DNA of 64,000 nt, from NCBI GenBank assembly GCA_002388005.1, contig DGLO01000047.1, positions 14,296-78,295 of the forward strand, in the 5' to 3' direction. The translations under genes were made by a program, and so were the position numbers. Position 1 is the first letter of the stretch. Each line of letters starts with the position of its first letter. The notes beneath the pieces are model-generated. The model saw only the letters and a list, made by a program, of their open reading frames with translations, made no database searches and had not been told where the DNA came from. Origin of the DNA: Candidatus Neomicrothrix sp. UBA4542 (GTDB taxonomy: Bacteria; Actinomycetota; Acidimicrobiia; Acidimicrobiales; Poriferisodalaceae). Shown here piece by piece: positions 1 to 8,283 of this stretch.

Positions 1-64
1 GGTTGCCATCGAACGCGATTCTATTGGTCTCTTCTACAGCATCCGGCGGTATCGGGTCCCCGCT

Positions 65-1972
65 ATGTCGATGTCTGCGACTCGGCGCTCTACGCTGACC
101 CTACCGATGACGATTCTGCGCCAGTTCTTCCGCCCTCGCCGACCGCAAGTTCGACGGCAACTCCCCCCTAGCCACTGGGTGCAGCCATGGTGGGTTGAAC
201 GCTATAAGGAGCAAATCAAGAACCAGAAACTTGAACCCCCGCAATCCAACAATGTCGCGCGGTCCTGGACTCTGACAGGCAATCTTGACAGCTCCCACCG
301 AATCGCTGTAGATCCACGTGGCCTGATAACAGTCAAACCAGGATCTTGGTCACTTGACTGGTGGCTGGGGGTCGACCAAACCTGGCTCTACCCTGCACAA
401 CACGGCTCAGTTCGGCAACGTCTTGTCGACGGTGCTCCGGTTGTCGAGACCGTCATTCGCGTCGCAGGTGGTGACGTCATTCACCGCGTGTACGCGGCGA
501 GAGTCGACGGTGAGTACATAGTGGTTGAGGTTGAGAACCGCGCATCGAGACCTCTTGCCTTAGCACTTGCTGTCCGACCATATGACCATCTCGGCGGTGG
601 ACGAGTCGACCAAATTGAACTCAATGATCGGACACTTTCAGTCGATGGTGACGTCGCTCTCATATGTGGGCGTAGTCCCGGACGACTAGTAGTAGGCACA
701 GGAGGCGTTGACCCTGCCAGCCTGTTGAATCAGACAGCTTCTACCGATCGTTCGATCACCTGCGAGACAGGGATGGCGAGCGCCGTGATCATCGTGCCAC
801 TGGTCCACGGTTCTACCTTCCGCAGTGCGGTTCCACTCGGGTACACCAACGACGCCCAGGTCATTCCGAAACTCCCATCGGCGCAACAAGTCGCCAGCGG
901 TTGGGGGAAGCATGCGGTTAGTGCTTGCCGGTTCGTCCTGCCTCCCGGACTTATCAACGACCTATTCGACGCCTCCCGGCAGTCTCTACTCCTAGCCTCC
1001 ACTGGAAAAGACGTGGAACCGGCTCCGGGTGCGCCTCCTCGTGAGTCGACCGACGGAGCGGCGACGCTGATGGCCTTAGCGGAAGCGGGATATCGCACCA
1101 CGGTCCGAGAAATTCTCATCTCCCGGGCAAAGCGCCAAGATCGCCTTGGTGCAGTCACCCACCGAAACCAGGATGTCACTGGCGCGACAGTCATCGCCGC
1201 TGACCGCGCTTTAGAAGTCGCTCCTGACCCTTCTTTGGCGCATGCGCTATCGGAATTTGTTGCTGATGGGACCCGTTGGATGCTTGCGAACCCCGTAGAC
1301 GGCACGGCCGAGGCGCTTATTGCGGCTCACAAGATATTGGTGCGCGTAGGAGCAGAGAAAGCTGCTCGAGAACTATCTAATTTGCTTATCCCTATCGTCA
1401 AATCAGATGAGACGACGATCGAACAGGACGAAAATCTCGACGTTGTCGAACTAGCCCGGTCCGCGTTCGAGCTAGCGGCAACCGACCCCCCTGAGGCATG
1501 GCGAAGCCTAGAGAAATTAGCTTCGCTCGCGTCACCCACATCGTCTTGGCCCTCACGAGTTAATTCGAATACGAGAAGGGGAACCGGAGGCGCCGGGCAT
1601 GACTTGCGCGTCACTGCATGGTTCGTTCGAGCTGTACTGCGTCTATTAGTGGACGATCAAGACGAGTGCCTCCGCGTTGCAGCCGTATGGCCTAATCAAT
1701 GGCACGCGCAGGGAGTGGAGGTTCATCAAGTGCCCTCGCGTTTTGGCGGAGTATCTTGGGCCGTTCGATGGCATGGGGACCGCCCAGCGTTGTTGTGGGA
1801 AGTGGAGGGAGGCCCCTCCGACCTGATGGTGATTGCACCAGGATTGGACTCAACATTTCAGGGGGAAGGCCCGATGGGGGAACAGCTACTCGCACCAGCG
1901 GCCCCTCAAAATCATGACGTGTGGGCTCCCAGTGATCAAGGTGGGACTTCCTCCTCGGGGTCATTCTCGTAA
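65..1972 (+). CDS. Uncharacterised protein, glycan-enzyme-like architecture
   Basis: I do not recognise a named family. The first ~55 residues are basic (RRPQVRR and similar). Residues ~60-260 are rich in alternating hydrophobic strands, as in the beta-sandwich N-terminus of debranching-type glycosidases (segments such as VEVENRASRPLALAL). Residues ~300-560 look mainly helical, and the C-terminus returns to strands (ALLWEVEGG, LMVIAPGLD). This layout suggests a beta-sandwich plus alpha/alpha-barrel protein acting on, or derived from, carbohydrate enzymes; no catalytic acid pair could be assigned. The start is uncertain: ATG 65 is given, but the frame is open to the window edge, and GTG 179 sits just before the conserved-looking VQPWWVERYK. 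It runs ahead of rnhB by 21 nt and is probably co-transcribed with it. Confidence 0.6.
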   Translation: MSMSATRRSTLTLPMTILRQFFRPRRPQVRRQLPPSHWVQPWWVERYKEQIKNQKLEPPQSNNVARSWTLTGNLDSSHRIAVDPRGLITVKPGSWSLDWWLGVDQTWLYPAQHGSVRQRLVDGAPVVETVIRVAGGDVIHRVYAARVDGEYIVVEVENRASRPLALALAVRPYDHLGGGRVDQIELNDRTLSVDGDVALICGRSPGRLVVGTGGVDPASLLNQTASTDRSITCETGMASAVIIVPLVHGSTFRSAVPLGYTNDAQVIPKLPSAQQVASGWGKHAVSACRFVLPPGLINDLFDASRQSLLLASTGKDVEPAPGAPPRESTDGAATLMALAEAGYRTTVREILISRAKRQDRLGAVTHRNQDVTGATVIAADRALEVAPDPSLAHALSEFVADGTRWMLANPVDGTAEALIAAHKILVRVGAEKAARELSNLLIPIVKSDETTIEQDENLDVVELARSAFELAATDPPEAWRSLEKLASLASPTSSWPSRVNSNTRRGTGGAGHDLRVTAWFVRAVLRLLVDDQDECLRVAAVWPNQWHAQGVEVHQVPSRFGGVSWAVRWHGDRPALLWEVEGGPSDLMVIAPGLDSTFQGEGPMGEQLLAPAAPQNHDVWAPSDQGGTSSSGSFS

Positions 1973-1993
1973 AGCGAGATCGCTGAAGAATCG

Positions 1994-2695
1994 ATGCAAG
2001 CGGAGTACGGTTCGTTTGTGGCCGCCAGCAATCCGCCAAATCTGAACCAAGAGCGTCAATGTTGGGAGCGCGGTGAATCGATCGTCGCAGGAATTGACGA
2101 AGTGGGTAAAGGTGCCTGGGCCGGACCGCTGACCATCGGGGCGGTGGTGTTGCCATCTACCGGACGAGTCAACGGAATCCGAGATTCAAAGATGTTGTCG
2201 CCTACGGTCCGCGAACGGCTTTTCGATCGAATTGGTGACTGGGCGACGAGTTGGTCGGTCGGACATGCCAGCGCCCGAGAGTGTGACGAGTTGGGAATGT
2301 CCGACGCTCAACGCCTTGCAACTCACCGGGCTCTGGACCGGCTTCCAGTGACTCCCGACCGCGTGCTGATAGATGGCAACTGGAATTACATCGATTGGCT
2401 TCCAAGTACAGCGATCGTAAAAGGTGATCGAACCTGTCTTTCGATCGCAGCTGCGTCGATCATGGCTAAGGTCGTTCGCGATCACATCATGTCCATGTAC
2501 TCGACTGATTTCCCCGCGTACATTTTCGAGAAAAACAAGGGGTATCCGGCGCCGCAGCACCGTATGGCCCTAGCCGGCTACGGGCCGTGCGTCATCCATC
2601 GAAAAAGTTGGGCGTTTATGGACGATCTACCTTGGACTGATTCTCGCCGTTATGACCGCTTTCGGATCGGTCAAGGAACTTTGTTTGCTGCATGA
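1994..2695 (+). CDS. rnhB: Ribonuclease HII
   Basis: This enzyme cleaves RNA in RNA-DNA hybrids and removes misincorporated ribonucleotides from DNA. The signature GIDEVGKGAWAGP at residues 33-45 carries the first two acidic ligands (D35, E36). D127 in LIDGNW and D163 in VVRDHIM complete the DEDD site, and SIAAASIMAKV precedes the last Asp as in other HII enzymes. At 233 aa the length is normal with a ~30-residue N-terminal tail. The ATG at 1994 has only a weak purine-rich site upstream. The gene lies 21 nt behind the uncharacterised 635-aa gene. It is followed by a convergent acyl-CoA dehydrogenase, with candidate terminator hairpins between them. Confidence 0.95.
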   Translation: MQAEYGSFVAASNPPNLNQERQCWERGESIVAGIDEVGKGAWAGPLTIGAVVLPSTGRVNGIRDSKMLSPTVRERLFDRIGDWATSWSVGHASARECDELGMSDAQRLATHRALDRLPVTPDRVLIDGNWNYIDWLPSTAIVKGDRTCLSIAAASIMAKVVRDHIMSMYSTDFPAYIFEKNKGYPAPQHRMALAGYGPCVIHRKSWAFMDDLPWTDSRRYDRFRIGQGTLFAA

Positions 2696-2757
2696 CTAGC
2701 CCAAGCGACGTTCAACGTGACCATTGGCCTACGCGCCACGCTTCGTAGGAGACGCCA

Positions 2758-2780
2758 CCGATTAAGAGCTAGCTAATCGG
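2758..2780. terminator. Inverted repeat between convergent genes
   Basis: CCGATTA (2758-2764) and TAATCGG (2774-2780) form a perfect 7-bp stem around a 9-nt loop. The repeat straddles the stop codon of the minus-strand acyl-CoA dehydrogenase (2773-2775). A second stem, CCTACG/CGTAGG (2728-2733 with 2744-2749), lies closer to rnhB. Neither has a clear T-tract, so a bidirectional terminator role is inferred from symmetry and position only. Confidence 0.4.
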
Positions 2781-4035
2781 TTCGTTGCGTTCCGACCTTA
2801 AGTTCCCGAAACGGGCTTGTGGTGTCTATGCCTGGCTCTTTCGGAAGCCCCAACACACGTTCACCAACTATGTTTCTCATCACTTCGTCCGAGCCTCCGG
2901 CGATGCGCATTGCAGGTTGGCCGAGTACATAGCCCGCCCACGAGAACGTCCCCCATTCGCCCGTGTTGGCAACCAATCGCGTCTCGAGTACGTCGGAAAC
3001 GAAATTGCAGGTTGCAAGCATCTGCCGGGTAAGACCCATCTTCGACAACGACATCTCGGGGCCGGGTGTCTTTCCTGACTTCAGAGCGTCGAGACTTCGT
3101 TGGTTCGACCACCCGAGAACTTTTCCGTAAGTAAAAATATTCATTAGTTGTTGACGGCTGAGAGCATCCTTCTCAAGTCCGAAGTGCTTCAACATCGCGC
3201 TCAATTTGGTGTAGCTACCTCCAGTACCGCCACTGCCTGAGCCAATAGAGGCTCGTTCATTCATTAACGTTGTGAGCGCAACACCCCAGCCCTGGTTGAC
3301 TTCACCTAAACGGTGACTGTCCGGAACCCGAACATCGTTAAAGAAGACCTCGTTGAAGTTGGCGCCGCCGGTCATTTGACGTAATGGCTTTACCTCGACG
3401 CCAGGTGCATGCATATCAACAACAAACCCGGTTAATCCCTGATGTTTGGGTAGGTCAAAGTCGGACCGCGCGATCACTTCTCCCACATCGCTGTAATGGG
3501 CGCCCGAGGTCCACACTTTCTGTCCATTGAGAATCCACTCCTCCCCGTCTCTGTCAGCCCGCATTTGCAAGCTGGCTAAATCCGACCCAGCTCCCGGCTC
3601 GGAAAACAATTGGCAAGAAACCAAATCCGCGCGGTACATCTTCGGCAAAAGATCAGCGACAACCTCAGGGTTTCCGTGAGCAAGAATGGTCGGTGCCACC
3701 ATGCCGAGACCAATACCAAAGAAACCGCTGTCAGGAACGTCGTACTGGCTTTCCAAATTCACCCACAGGCGCTCGAAGCGACGGGGATGACCGCCTCCGC
3801 CGAGTTCCGCCGGACCGGAAATCCAACCGAAACCCGCATCAAACTTTTTGGCGCGCCATTCTTTTGCAGATGCAAGATCTACTCGCTCTTGTTCCCGGTC
3901 CACCTCCTCAAACATTGCCGCGTTATCTGGGCCTTCTCCCCAGACAAACGCTTTCTGTTCAGCCTTGCGAGACACATGGGTCTCTAGAAAGGCCGTAGCT
4001 TCAGCCGTGAATTGTTCTTCGGTCATCTCGGTCAT
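2773..4035 (-). CDS. Acyl-CoA dehydrogenase family protein
   Basis: A FAD-dependent alpha,beta-dehydrogenase of acyl-CoA thioesters. FSEPGAGSD at residues ~144-152 is the flavin/substrate signature of the middle domain, and WTSGAHYSDVGEVIARSD follows it. The C-terminus has GGSDEVMRNIVGERVLGLPKEP, the form common in actinobacterial FadE proteins. Where medium-chain enzymes have the catalytic Glu of a YEGT motif, this protein reads AGGSD, so the base must lie elsewhere or the protein may be a non-catalytic partner of a heteromeric FadE (inference). Length of 420 aa is normal. Start ATG 4035 is divergent from the Nfu-like gene with about 75 nt between. The substrate cannot be read from the sequence. 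Confidence 0.85.
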   Translation of the reverse strand: MTEMTEEQFTAEATAFLETHVSRKAEQKAFVWGEGPDNAAMFEEVDREQERVDLASAKEWRAKKFDAGFGWISGPAELGGGGHPRRFERLWVNLESQYDVPDSGFFGIGLGMVAPTILAHGNPEVVADLLPKMYRADLVSCQLFSEPGAGSDLASLQMRADRDGEEWILNGQKVWTSGAHYSDVGEVIARSDFDLPKHQGLTGFVVDMHAPGVEVKPLRQMTGGANFNEVFFNDVRVPDSHRLGEVNQGWGVALTTLMNERASIGSGSGGTGGSYTKLSAMLKHFGLEKDALSRQQLMNIFTYGKVLGWSNQRSLDALKSGKTPGPEMSLSKMGLTRQMLATCNFVSDVLETRLVANTGEWGTFSWAGYVLGQPAMRIAGGSDEVMRNIVGERVLGLPKEPGIDTTSPFRELKVGTQRTD

Positions 4036-4110
4036 CTGAAATCTCCAGAGCGGTTCAGAAGTGGTGTTTGTATTCTCAACTTAGCCGTGACACGACTACT
4101 CTTCCTAGTC

Positions 4111-4404
4111 ATGGGTCAACCTGTCCGAGTTGCCGAAAAAATTTCCCCCACTAGTCCCAGTACCATCCGATTCGAAACCAACCGACCGCTGACTGGAATG
4201 GGCCATCGTTATTACCGCAGCGCGTCAGATGCAGTAAGCGCTGAGGATCCCGCTGATGTTCTCGCGGCCAGGCTGTTCGAACGCGGAGGTATCGACTACT
4301 TGCATGTACACGGCAATGTCGCGACAGTCGATCTGGCAAAGGGATACACATCTGAAGGAATTGTCGACGTCATCGTTGGCCTATTCGCCCATTACAAAAC
4401 TTGA
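4111..4404 (+). CDS. Nfu/NifU N-terminal-domain-like protein
   Basis: A 97-aa protein starting MGQPVRVAEK. The run IRFETNRPLTGMGHRYY followed by DPADVLAARLFERGGIDYLHVHGNVATVDLAKG resembles the Nfu N-terminal domain (scaffold Nfu/NifU N), in which an L-F-x-x-x-G-I/V-x-x-V/L segment is typical. There is no CxxC iron-sulfur scaffold domain, so a direct [Fe-S] carrier role is not supported. The ATG at 4111 was chosen because the longer frame upstream runs into the divergent promoter region. No Shine-Dalgarno is visible, and a short inverted repeat (GACTA 4094-4098 / TAGTC 4106-4110) abuts the start. It precedes the SOS operon but has its own start signals. Confidence 0.6.
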   Translation: MGQPVRVAEKISPTSPSTIRFETNRPLTGMGHRYYRSASDAVSAEDPADVLAARLFERGGIDYLHVHGNVATVDLAKGYTSEGIVDVIVGLFAHYKT

Positions 4405-4434
4405 ACCTCTGAAAAATACACCGCGACCTTTCGA

Positions 4435-4450
4435 TCGAACGTATGTTCGA
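4435..4450 (+). promoter_or_regulatory. LexA operator (SOS box) of imuA'-imuB
   Basis: TCGAAC-GTAT-GTTCGA is a perfect 16-bp palindrome matching the known mycobacterial/Bacillus-type LexA site (TCGAACN4GTTCGA). It ends 13 nt before the GTG start of imuA', so bound LexA would cover the promoter core. Induction by DNA damage is inferred from the operator. Confidence 0.92.
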
Positions 4451-4463
4451 TTAAGGTTGAAGA

Positions 4464-5216
4464 GTGACTCATTTGACCCCCATTGGTTCTTCCTTGAGCA
4501 AGATAAACCAATTAACTAAACCCATAACTTTGACTTGCGACCGAACTCTCCCGGTCATTGAAGAATTGGCTGGTTTATTTGGGGATAGAGGCATACGGCG
4601 GGGATCCACTATTGGAGTTGTGGGTGATGCCGCAGTCAGTCTTGCTGTTGCTCTGACTATTGGTGTTTCTCGCTTTGGAGGGTGGGTGGTAGCAGTTGGC
4701 CTCCCGTCCTTCGGTTCACAGGCAGCATCAGAGTTGGGAGCTGAACTTTCAAGGTGGGCTTTCGTAGATCGACCTGGTAACCAAGCGGGAGATGTTGTAC
4801 ATGCTTTAGTGGCAAGTGTTGATCTGGTGTTGGTTGGCCCTGGGATCAAATTGCGCGCTGATCATGAGCGGAAAATCGTTGCGCGCATGCGCGAACGAGA
4901 AACTTCTGTCGTTGCTATTGGCAGCTCGCATCCTTTCGGGTCGCGTGCTGACATCAATTTGAGAATTACACGAACTACATGGACAGGTATTGGCAGTGGC
5001 CGTGGTCGTTTAACTTCCCGCAGAGTAGAGGTAGAAGCTACGGGTAGAGGTGCTCACGCGGGCCTTCGCCGACAACGTCTTTGGCTCCCTGATGGACAAG
5101 GCCAGCTAAGTGTCATTGACCAAAGTGACGGACAAACGAATTCGTCAAGACGCATACACGGCGAGAACAAAAAAGCTTTCGCTGAGTTAACTGAGCCAGC
5201 TCTCCGGGCTAGCTAA
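4464..5216 (+). CDS. imuA': ImuA'-like RecA-fold mutasome accessory protein
   Basis: ImuA' bridges ImuB and RecA in the actinobacterial translesion mutasome. The 250-aa protein has a RecA-like core: VIEELAGLFGDRGIRRGSTIGVVGDAAVSLAVAL, then GGWVVAVGLPSFG and a VDLVLVGPG strand. The P-loop position reads GVVGDAAVSLA and lacks GK[ST], so ATP binding is doubtful; this decay is also seen in other actinobacterial ImuA' proteins. The C-terminus is polar and lower in complexity. Identification rests on the RecA-like fold pattern, the LexA box 13 nt upstream and the imuB gene directly downstream. Start GTG 4464 has AAGG at 4454-4457 with short spacing. Confidence 0.82.
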   Translation: MTHLTPIGSSLSKINQLTKPITLTCDRTLPVIEELAGLFGDRGIRRGSTIGVVGDAAVSLAVALTIGVSRFGGWVVAVGLPSFGSQAASELGAELSRWAFVDRPGNQAGDVVHALVASVDLVLVGPGIKLRADHERKIVARMRERETSVVAIGSSHPFGSRADINLRITRTTWTGIGSGRGRLTSRRVEVEATGRGAHAGLRRQRLWLPDGQGQLSVIDQSDGQTNSSRRIHGENKKAFAELTEPALRAS

Positions 5217-5235
5217 GTCACGTTTGGAAATAGTG

Positions 5236-6849
5236 ATGACAGACGCGCGGACATTGCTGCTGGCGATTCCTCATTGGCCAACAATTGCTGCTGGAGTCGC
5301 TTCCAATTGTCCTGTAGCTGTCATGCACATGAGCCAAGTTGTTGATGCGACCCCTGCCGCGGTTGACCAGGGGGTAATACCAGGTATTCGTCGTCGCGAA
5401 GCTCAAAGACTTTGCCCGGATTTAGAAATGATCGATAACGATGAGGCCCGCAATATCCGTAGGTTTCATTTGATCGTGACGGCACTTGAGTCGATAACTC
5501 CTCGCGTTGAAATCTCGACGGGTGGGTGGTGTTCGTTTCCAACTCGGGGCCCATCGCGTTACTTCGGTGGTGACAAAACTCTTGCTCAACTAGTCGCCGA
5601 ACGGGCTCTGGAAGCGTTATGTGACACCCTCGGTGTGAGCGAGGTACCTAGCGTTATCAAACCCCGAGTAGGTATAGCCGACAGTCGTTTTGCAGCATGT
5701 TTGGCAGCTTTCCCCCAAAATCTTCCGTTCATTCGGGTCGTTGCACCGGGAGCTAACTCTGAATTCCTGGCTTCGTTGCCGGTGGATGTCCTTGGTAGTA
5801 AAGACTCACCGCTGGTTAACGCTCCTGATCTTGTTGATGTGTTCCGACGACTTGGTTTACACACGCTTGGTGACATTGCCTCCTTACCAGCTGACCACTT
5901 GCTCGCGCGGTTCGGTTCGCCGGGACTACTGGCTCATCGATTATCTCTGGGGCTAGATAGTCGAACTCCTCAAACGGATTTGATCTCAGATGTAGTGATG
6001 GAGGAAAGCGAAGTTGACCCTCCAACTGATCACACTGAAACAATCGTGTTCCTCGCTAAAGCACTGGCTGATGAAATCCACAAGCGTCTATCTAGTGAGG
6101 GGTCGGTGTGTACTCAGATCTTGATCGAAGTGGAATCTGAACATGGTGAATCTTGCAGCCGATACTGGCGGCATGAACACCAGTTCACTCCAACAGCTAT
6201 AACCGATCGGGTTCGTTGGCAGCTAGAGGGTTGGTGTCATTCAGCAACTGGTCCCACAGGACGGTTGTCCTTGGTGCGGTTGACATCTAGTGAAGTGGTT
6301 CCTGATGATGGCCATCAGTTGGGGTTTTGGGGAGGAGAAACACTTAGCGACGAACGCGTAGTGCGATCGTTAACACGCATCCAAGGAATGCTGGGTTCAG
6401 ACGCGGTGACGGTAGCTGAACATAACGGAGGCCGCCGCTTGTCGGATATCGAGCGGCGAGTTTCGTTGACGGTCGCTGGATTCGATCCCGACCGGAGCAT
6501 TGCTATACCTGAGACGACAGATGCACCGTGGCCGGGTCGACTTCCTACACCTTTGCCTGTTGCAGTTTTCCAACAAGCCCATCTACTGGTCGTAACAGAT
6601 GCTGGAGGGCAGCCAGTTCGAGTAGATGGTCGAGGTCAAATCGGAGGAGAGCTGGCTCATGTCCAAGGAGAACTATTGGGATCACATTCGATTACTAGTT
6701 GGGGAGGCCCTTGGTTCCTTGATGAGAGATGGTGGGATCCTGCCCGGAAACGCCGACAAGCGAGATTTCAGTTGTTGTTAGCCGATGGAACGGCTCATCT
6801 TTGTGTGGTTCAAAGTGGGAAGTGGTGGCTTGAGGCTTCCTATGAGTGA
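5236..6849 (+). CDS. imuB: ImuB, catalytically inactive Y-family polymerase-like protein
   Basis: ImuB is the adaptor that tethers DnaE2 and ImuA' to the sliding clamp during damage-induced mutagenesis. The Y-family layout is visible: a palm start (LLLAIPHWPTIAAGV), fingers motifs (VIPGIRRREAQRLCPDLEMI), a thumb helix-hairpin (RRLGLHTLGDIASLPADHLLARFGSPG) and a little-finger region. The metal-binding acids of active polymerases are absent: the first motif has IPHW rather than DxDxFF, and the SxDE motif is replaced by VEISTGGWCSF. QLGFWG near residue 361 matches the clamp-binding motif position known in mycobacterial ImuB (QLPLWG). Start ATG 5236 is preferred over TTG 5224 and GTG 5233. It is co-transcribed with imuA', ending 19 nt upstream. 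Confidence 0.92.
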   Translation: MTDARTLLLAIPHWPTIAAGVASNCPVAVMHMSQVVDATPAAVDQGVIPGIRRREAQRLCPDLEMIDNDEARNIRRFHLIVTALESITPRVEISTGGWCSFPTRGPSRYFGGDKTLAQLVAERALEALCDTLGVSEVPSVIKPRVGIADSRFAACLAAFPQNLPFIRVVAPGANSEFLASLPVDVLGSKDSPLVNAPDLVDVFRRLGLHTLGDIASLPADHLLARFGSPGLLAHRLSLGLDSRTPQTDLISDVVMEESEVDPPTDHTETIVFLAKALADEIHKRLSSEGSVCTQILIEVESEHGESCSRYWRHEHQFTPTAITDRVRWQLEGWCHSATGPTGRLSLVRLTSSEVVPDDGHQLGFWGGETLSDERVVRSLTRIQGMLGSDAVTVAEHNGGRRLSDIERRVSLTVAGFDPDRSIAIPETTDAPWPGRLPTPLPVAVFQQAHLLVVTDAGGQPVRVDGRGQIGGELAHVQGELLGSHSITSWGGPWFLDERWWDPARKRRQARFQLLLADGTAHLCVVQSGKWWLEASYE

Positions 6850-6884
6850 CTAACAACAGTGCAGTACCATCCCTGTTTCATTGG

Positions 6885-8210
6885 TCATCGACCATTAACG
6901 GACCAGTGCCAAGGCTCACTCGGCAAATTGCGGAATCCATACTTAGACGCGTTTCGTTTCAGCCATCGGTAACCCGACGTGTTACTCCAAAGCGCTCGTC
7001 CGTTCTGCGTGAAGTCCACCGCCAATCCACGCTCGTGCATTGACGCACCAGGACGCGCGGTTGGTGGACGGCATTGGTAAGAAGGTTTGCGGTAGACGGC
7101 CCAGTTGCTCGTACCACAGTGAGCCCGTCGTAAGGCCACTTGCGAATCCGAGCTTCGGTACCCACCTCCACCAAGTCGAATGCCGTCGCGGGATGCAGCC
7201 TTCAGTAGAGCTAGGAGTTTGTCAGCGATCGACTCATGGACTCGAATGCCCCAAACCGAGGTAAGTTCGGACTTGTCGAAATTGATAGAAGTTGGGGCAT
7301 CGGCAATCCCCAGCAACCTTCGTTGGCGCGCCTCCTCGGCTTCTCTACGTTTGCGTTCCGCCTCGCGACGTAAACGGTCTTCTTCAGCTCGCTTCGCTTT
7401 CTCAGCCTTGATTACGCGAGACAGGTTTTGTTGTTCGGCCGCGATCTCTTTGGCCATTTCGGCATCGAGCTCCGCCAACGCCGCGGATTCATACAAACGA
7501 ACCTCCAAGCGTTCCTCGGCCTCAAGAACCACCCGTGCTTGTAAACCGACTGCCTCCAACAGTTGGTCTAACTGGACTTCTGCTTCGGAGCGAAGTAGTT
7601 CACGCTGCGCGACGGCTTCGTTCAAGGCTTTAGTAGCCACTTTGGTATCAATCTGAAGAGCTCGAAGTCGATCGGAAGTGTTATTTATGTCTCCGAAAGC
7701 AGCTCCGATCAACGTCTGTACGCGAGCCGCCTTATAAATATCTCCCGTACGTGCCAAGCCGAAGGAGCCCTCTAGCGTTGAGTCGCGGCCTATGTATGTT
7801 TGAAGAGCTAGATCGTTCACCTGCGTGTGCAGCGCTGCCTGTTGTTCAGCGAGCGAAGCAGATTTACGTTCTGCTGCGGTGACGGCCAACACCGCACCTT
7901 CCAGTGCTGTTTCAGCATGGGTCACGTCGTCGCGTTGTTCGGCAACTAGTAGTTCTAGATCGGCCAGCGCCTGCTCAACCTCGGACACCTCTGCTGTGGC
8001 CGTATTAATTATCCGAGCCTGGTTAAGAATTTCGTCTTGAAAAACGTCGCGTTCCTTCCTGAGTTGTCTCACCTGTTCCTGAAGCGCTGCCTTCTCTTTT
8101 CTTAGCTGGGCGCTGCTCTTCCCGGCCCCATTGGCAGCCGGAACTGCGAGGACCGCGCCCATCAGTAGTACGGCGATCGTCGCAGCGGTGAAACGAAATG
8201 GATGCGGCAG
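6885..8210 (-). CDS. Coiled-coil, VanY-type (M15B) peptidoglycan carboxypeptidase
   Basis: A secreted wall enzyme. Residues ~20-270 (from ATG 8162) are heptad-rich coiled coil with long Arg/Glu stretches (EEDRLRREAERKRREAEEARQRR). The C-terminal ~120 residues are a D-Ala-D-Ala carboxypeptidase domain: SMHERGLAVD supplies H376 and D383, and EPWHW supplies E416 and H419. The architecture resembles EnvC/NlpD-like activators fused to a peptidase. The first ATG (8162) cuts into the signal peptide. In-frame sequence upstream reads PHPFRFTAATIAVLLMGAVLAVPAANG, a proper leader, and CTG 8210 follows AAGGA by 8 nt; no in-frame ATG, GTG or TTG exists before the upstream stop. I therefore place the start at CTG 8210 (inference). 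Confidence 0.82.
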   Translation of the reverse strand: MPHPFRFTAATIAVLLMGAVLAVPAANGAGKSSAQLRKEKAALQEQVRQLRKERDVFQDEILNQARIINTATAEVSEVEQALADLELLVAEQRDDVTHAETALEGAVLAVTAAERKSASLAEQQAALHTQVNDLALQTYIGRDSTLEGSFGLARTGDIYKAARVQTLIGAAFGDINNTSDRLRALQIDTKVATKALNEAVAQRELLRSEAEVQLDQLLEAVGLQARVVLEAEERLEVRLYESAALAELDAEMAKEIAAEQQNLSRVIKAEKAKRAEEDRLRREAERKRREAEEARQRRLLGIADAPTSINFDKSELTSVWGIRVHESIADKLLALLKAASRDGIRLGGGGYRSSDSQVALRRAHCGTSNWAVYRKPSYQCRPPTARPGASMHERGLAVDFTQNGRALWSNTSGYRWLKRNASKYGFRNLPSEPWHWSVNGR

Positions 8211-8283
8211 GTCGAAAATCCTTTTTCTTTTGGTTGTCGACCTAAGGTACCCACCAATGCGGGGTATTAGGTATCGCCCTCAT

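Noticed and set aside
1..171. A second open frame (frame 1) ending at TAG 169-171 with a protein-like tail (YVDVCDSALYADPTDDD...).
   Set aside because: It could be the end of an upstream gene, but its start is outside the window and it overlaps the frame of the 635-aa gene, so it cannot be supported.
730..1305. A 191-codon open frame on the minus strand.
   Set aside because: Antisense to the 635-aa gene with no recognisable motif.
6882..6894. TGGTC-ATC-GACCA small stem between imuB and the VanY peptidase gene.
   Set aside because: Only 5 bp and partly inside the peptidase coding end; too weak to call a terminator.
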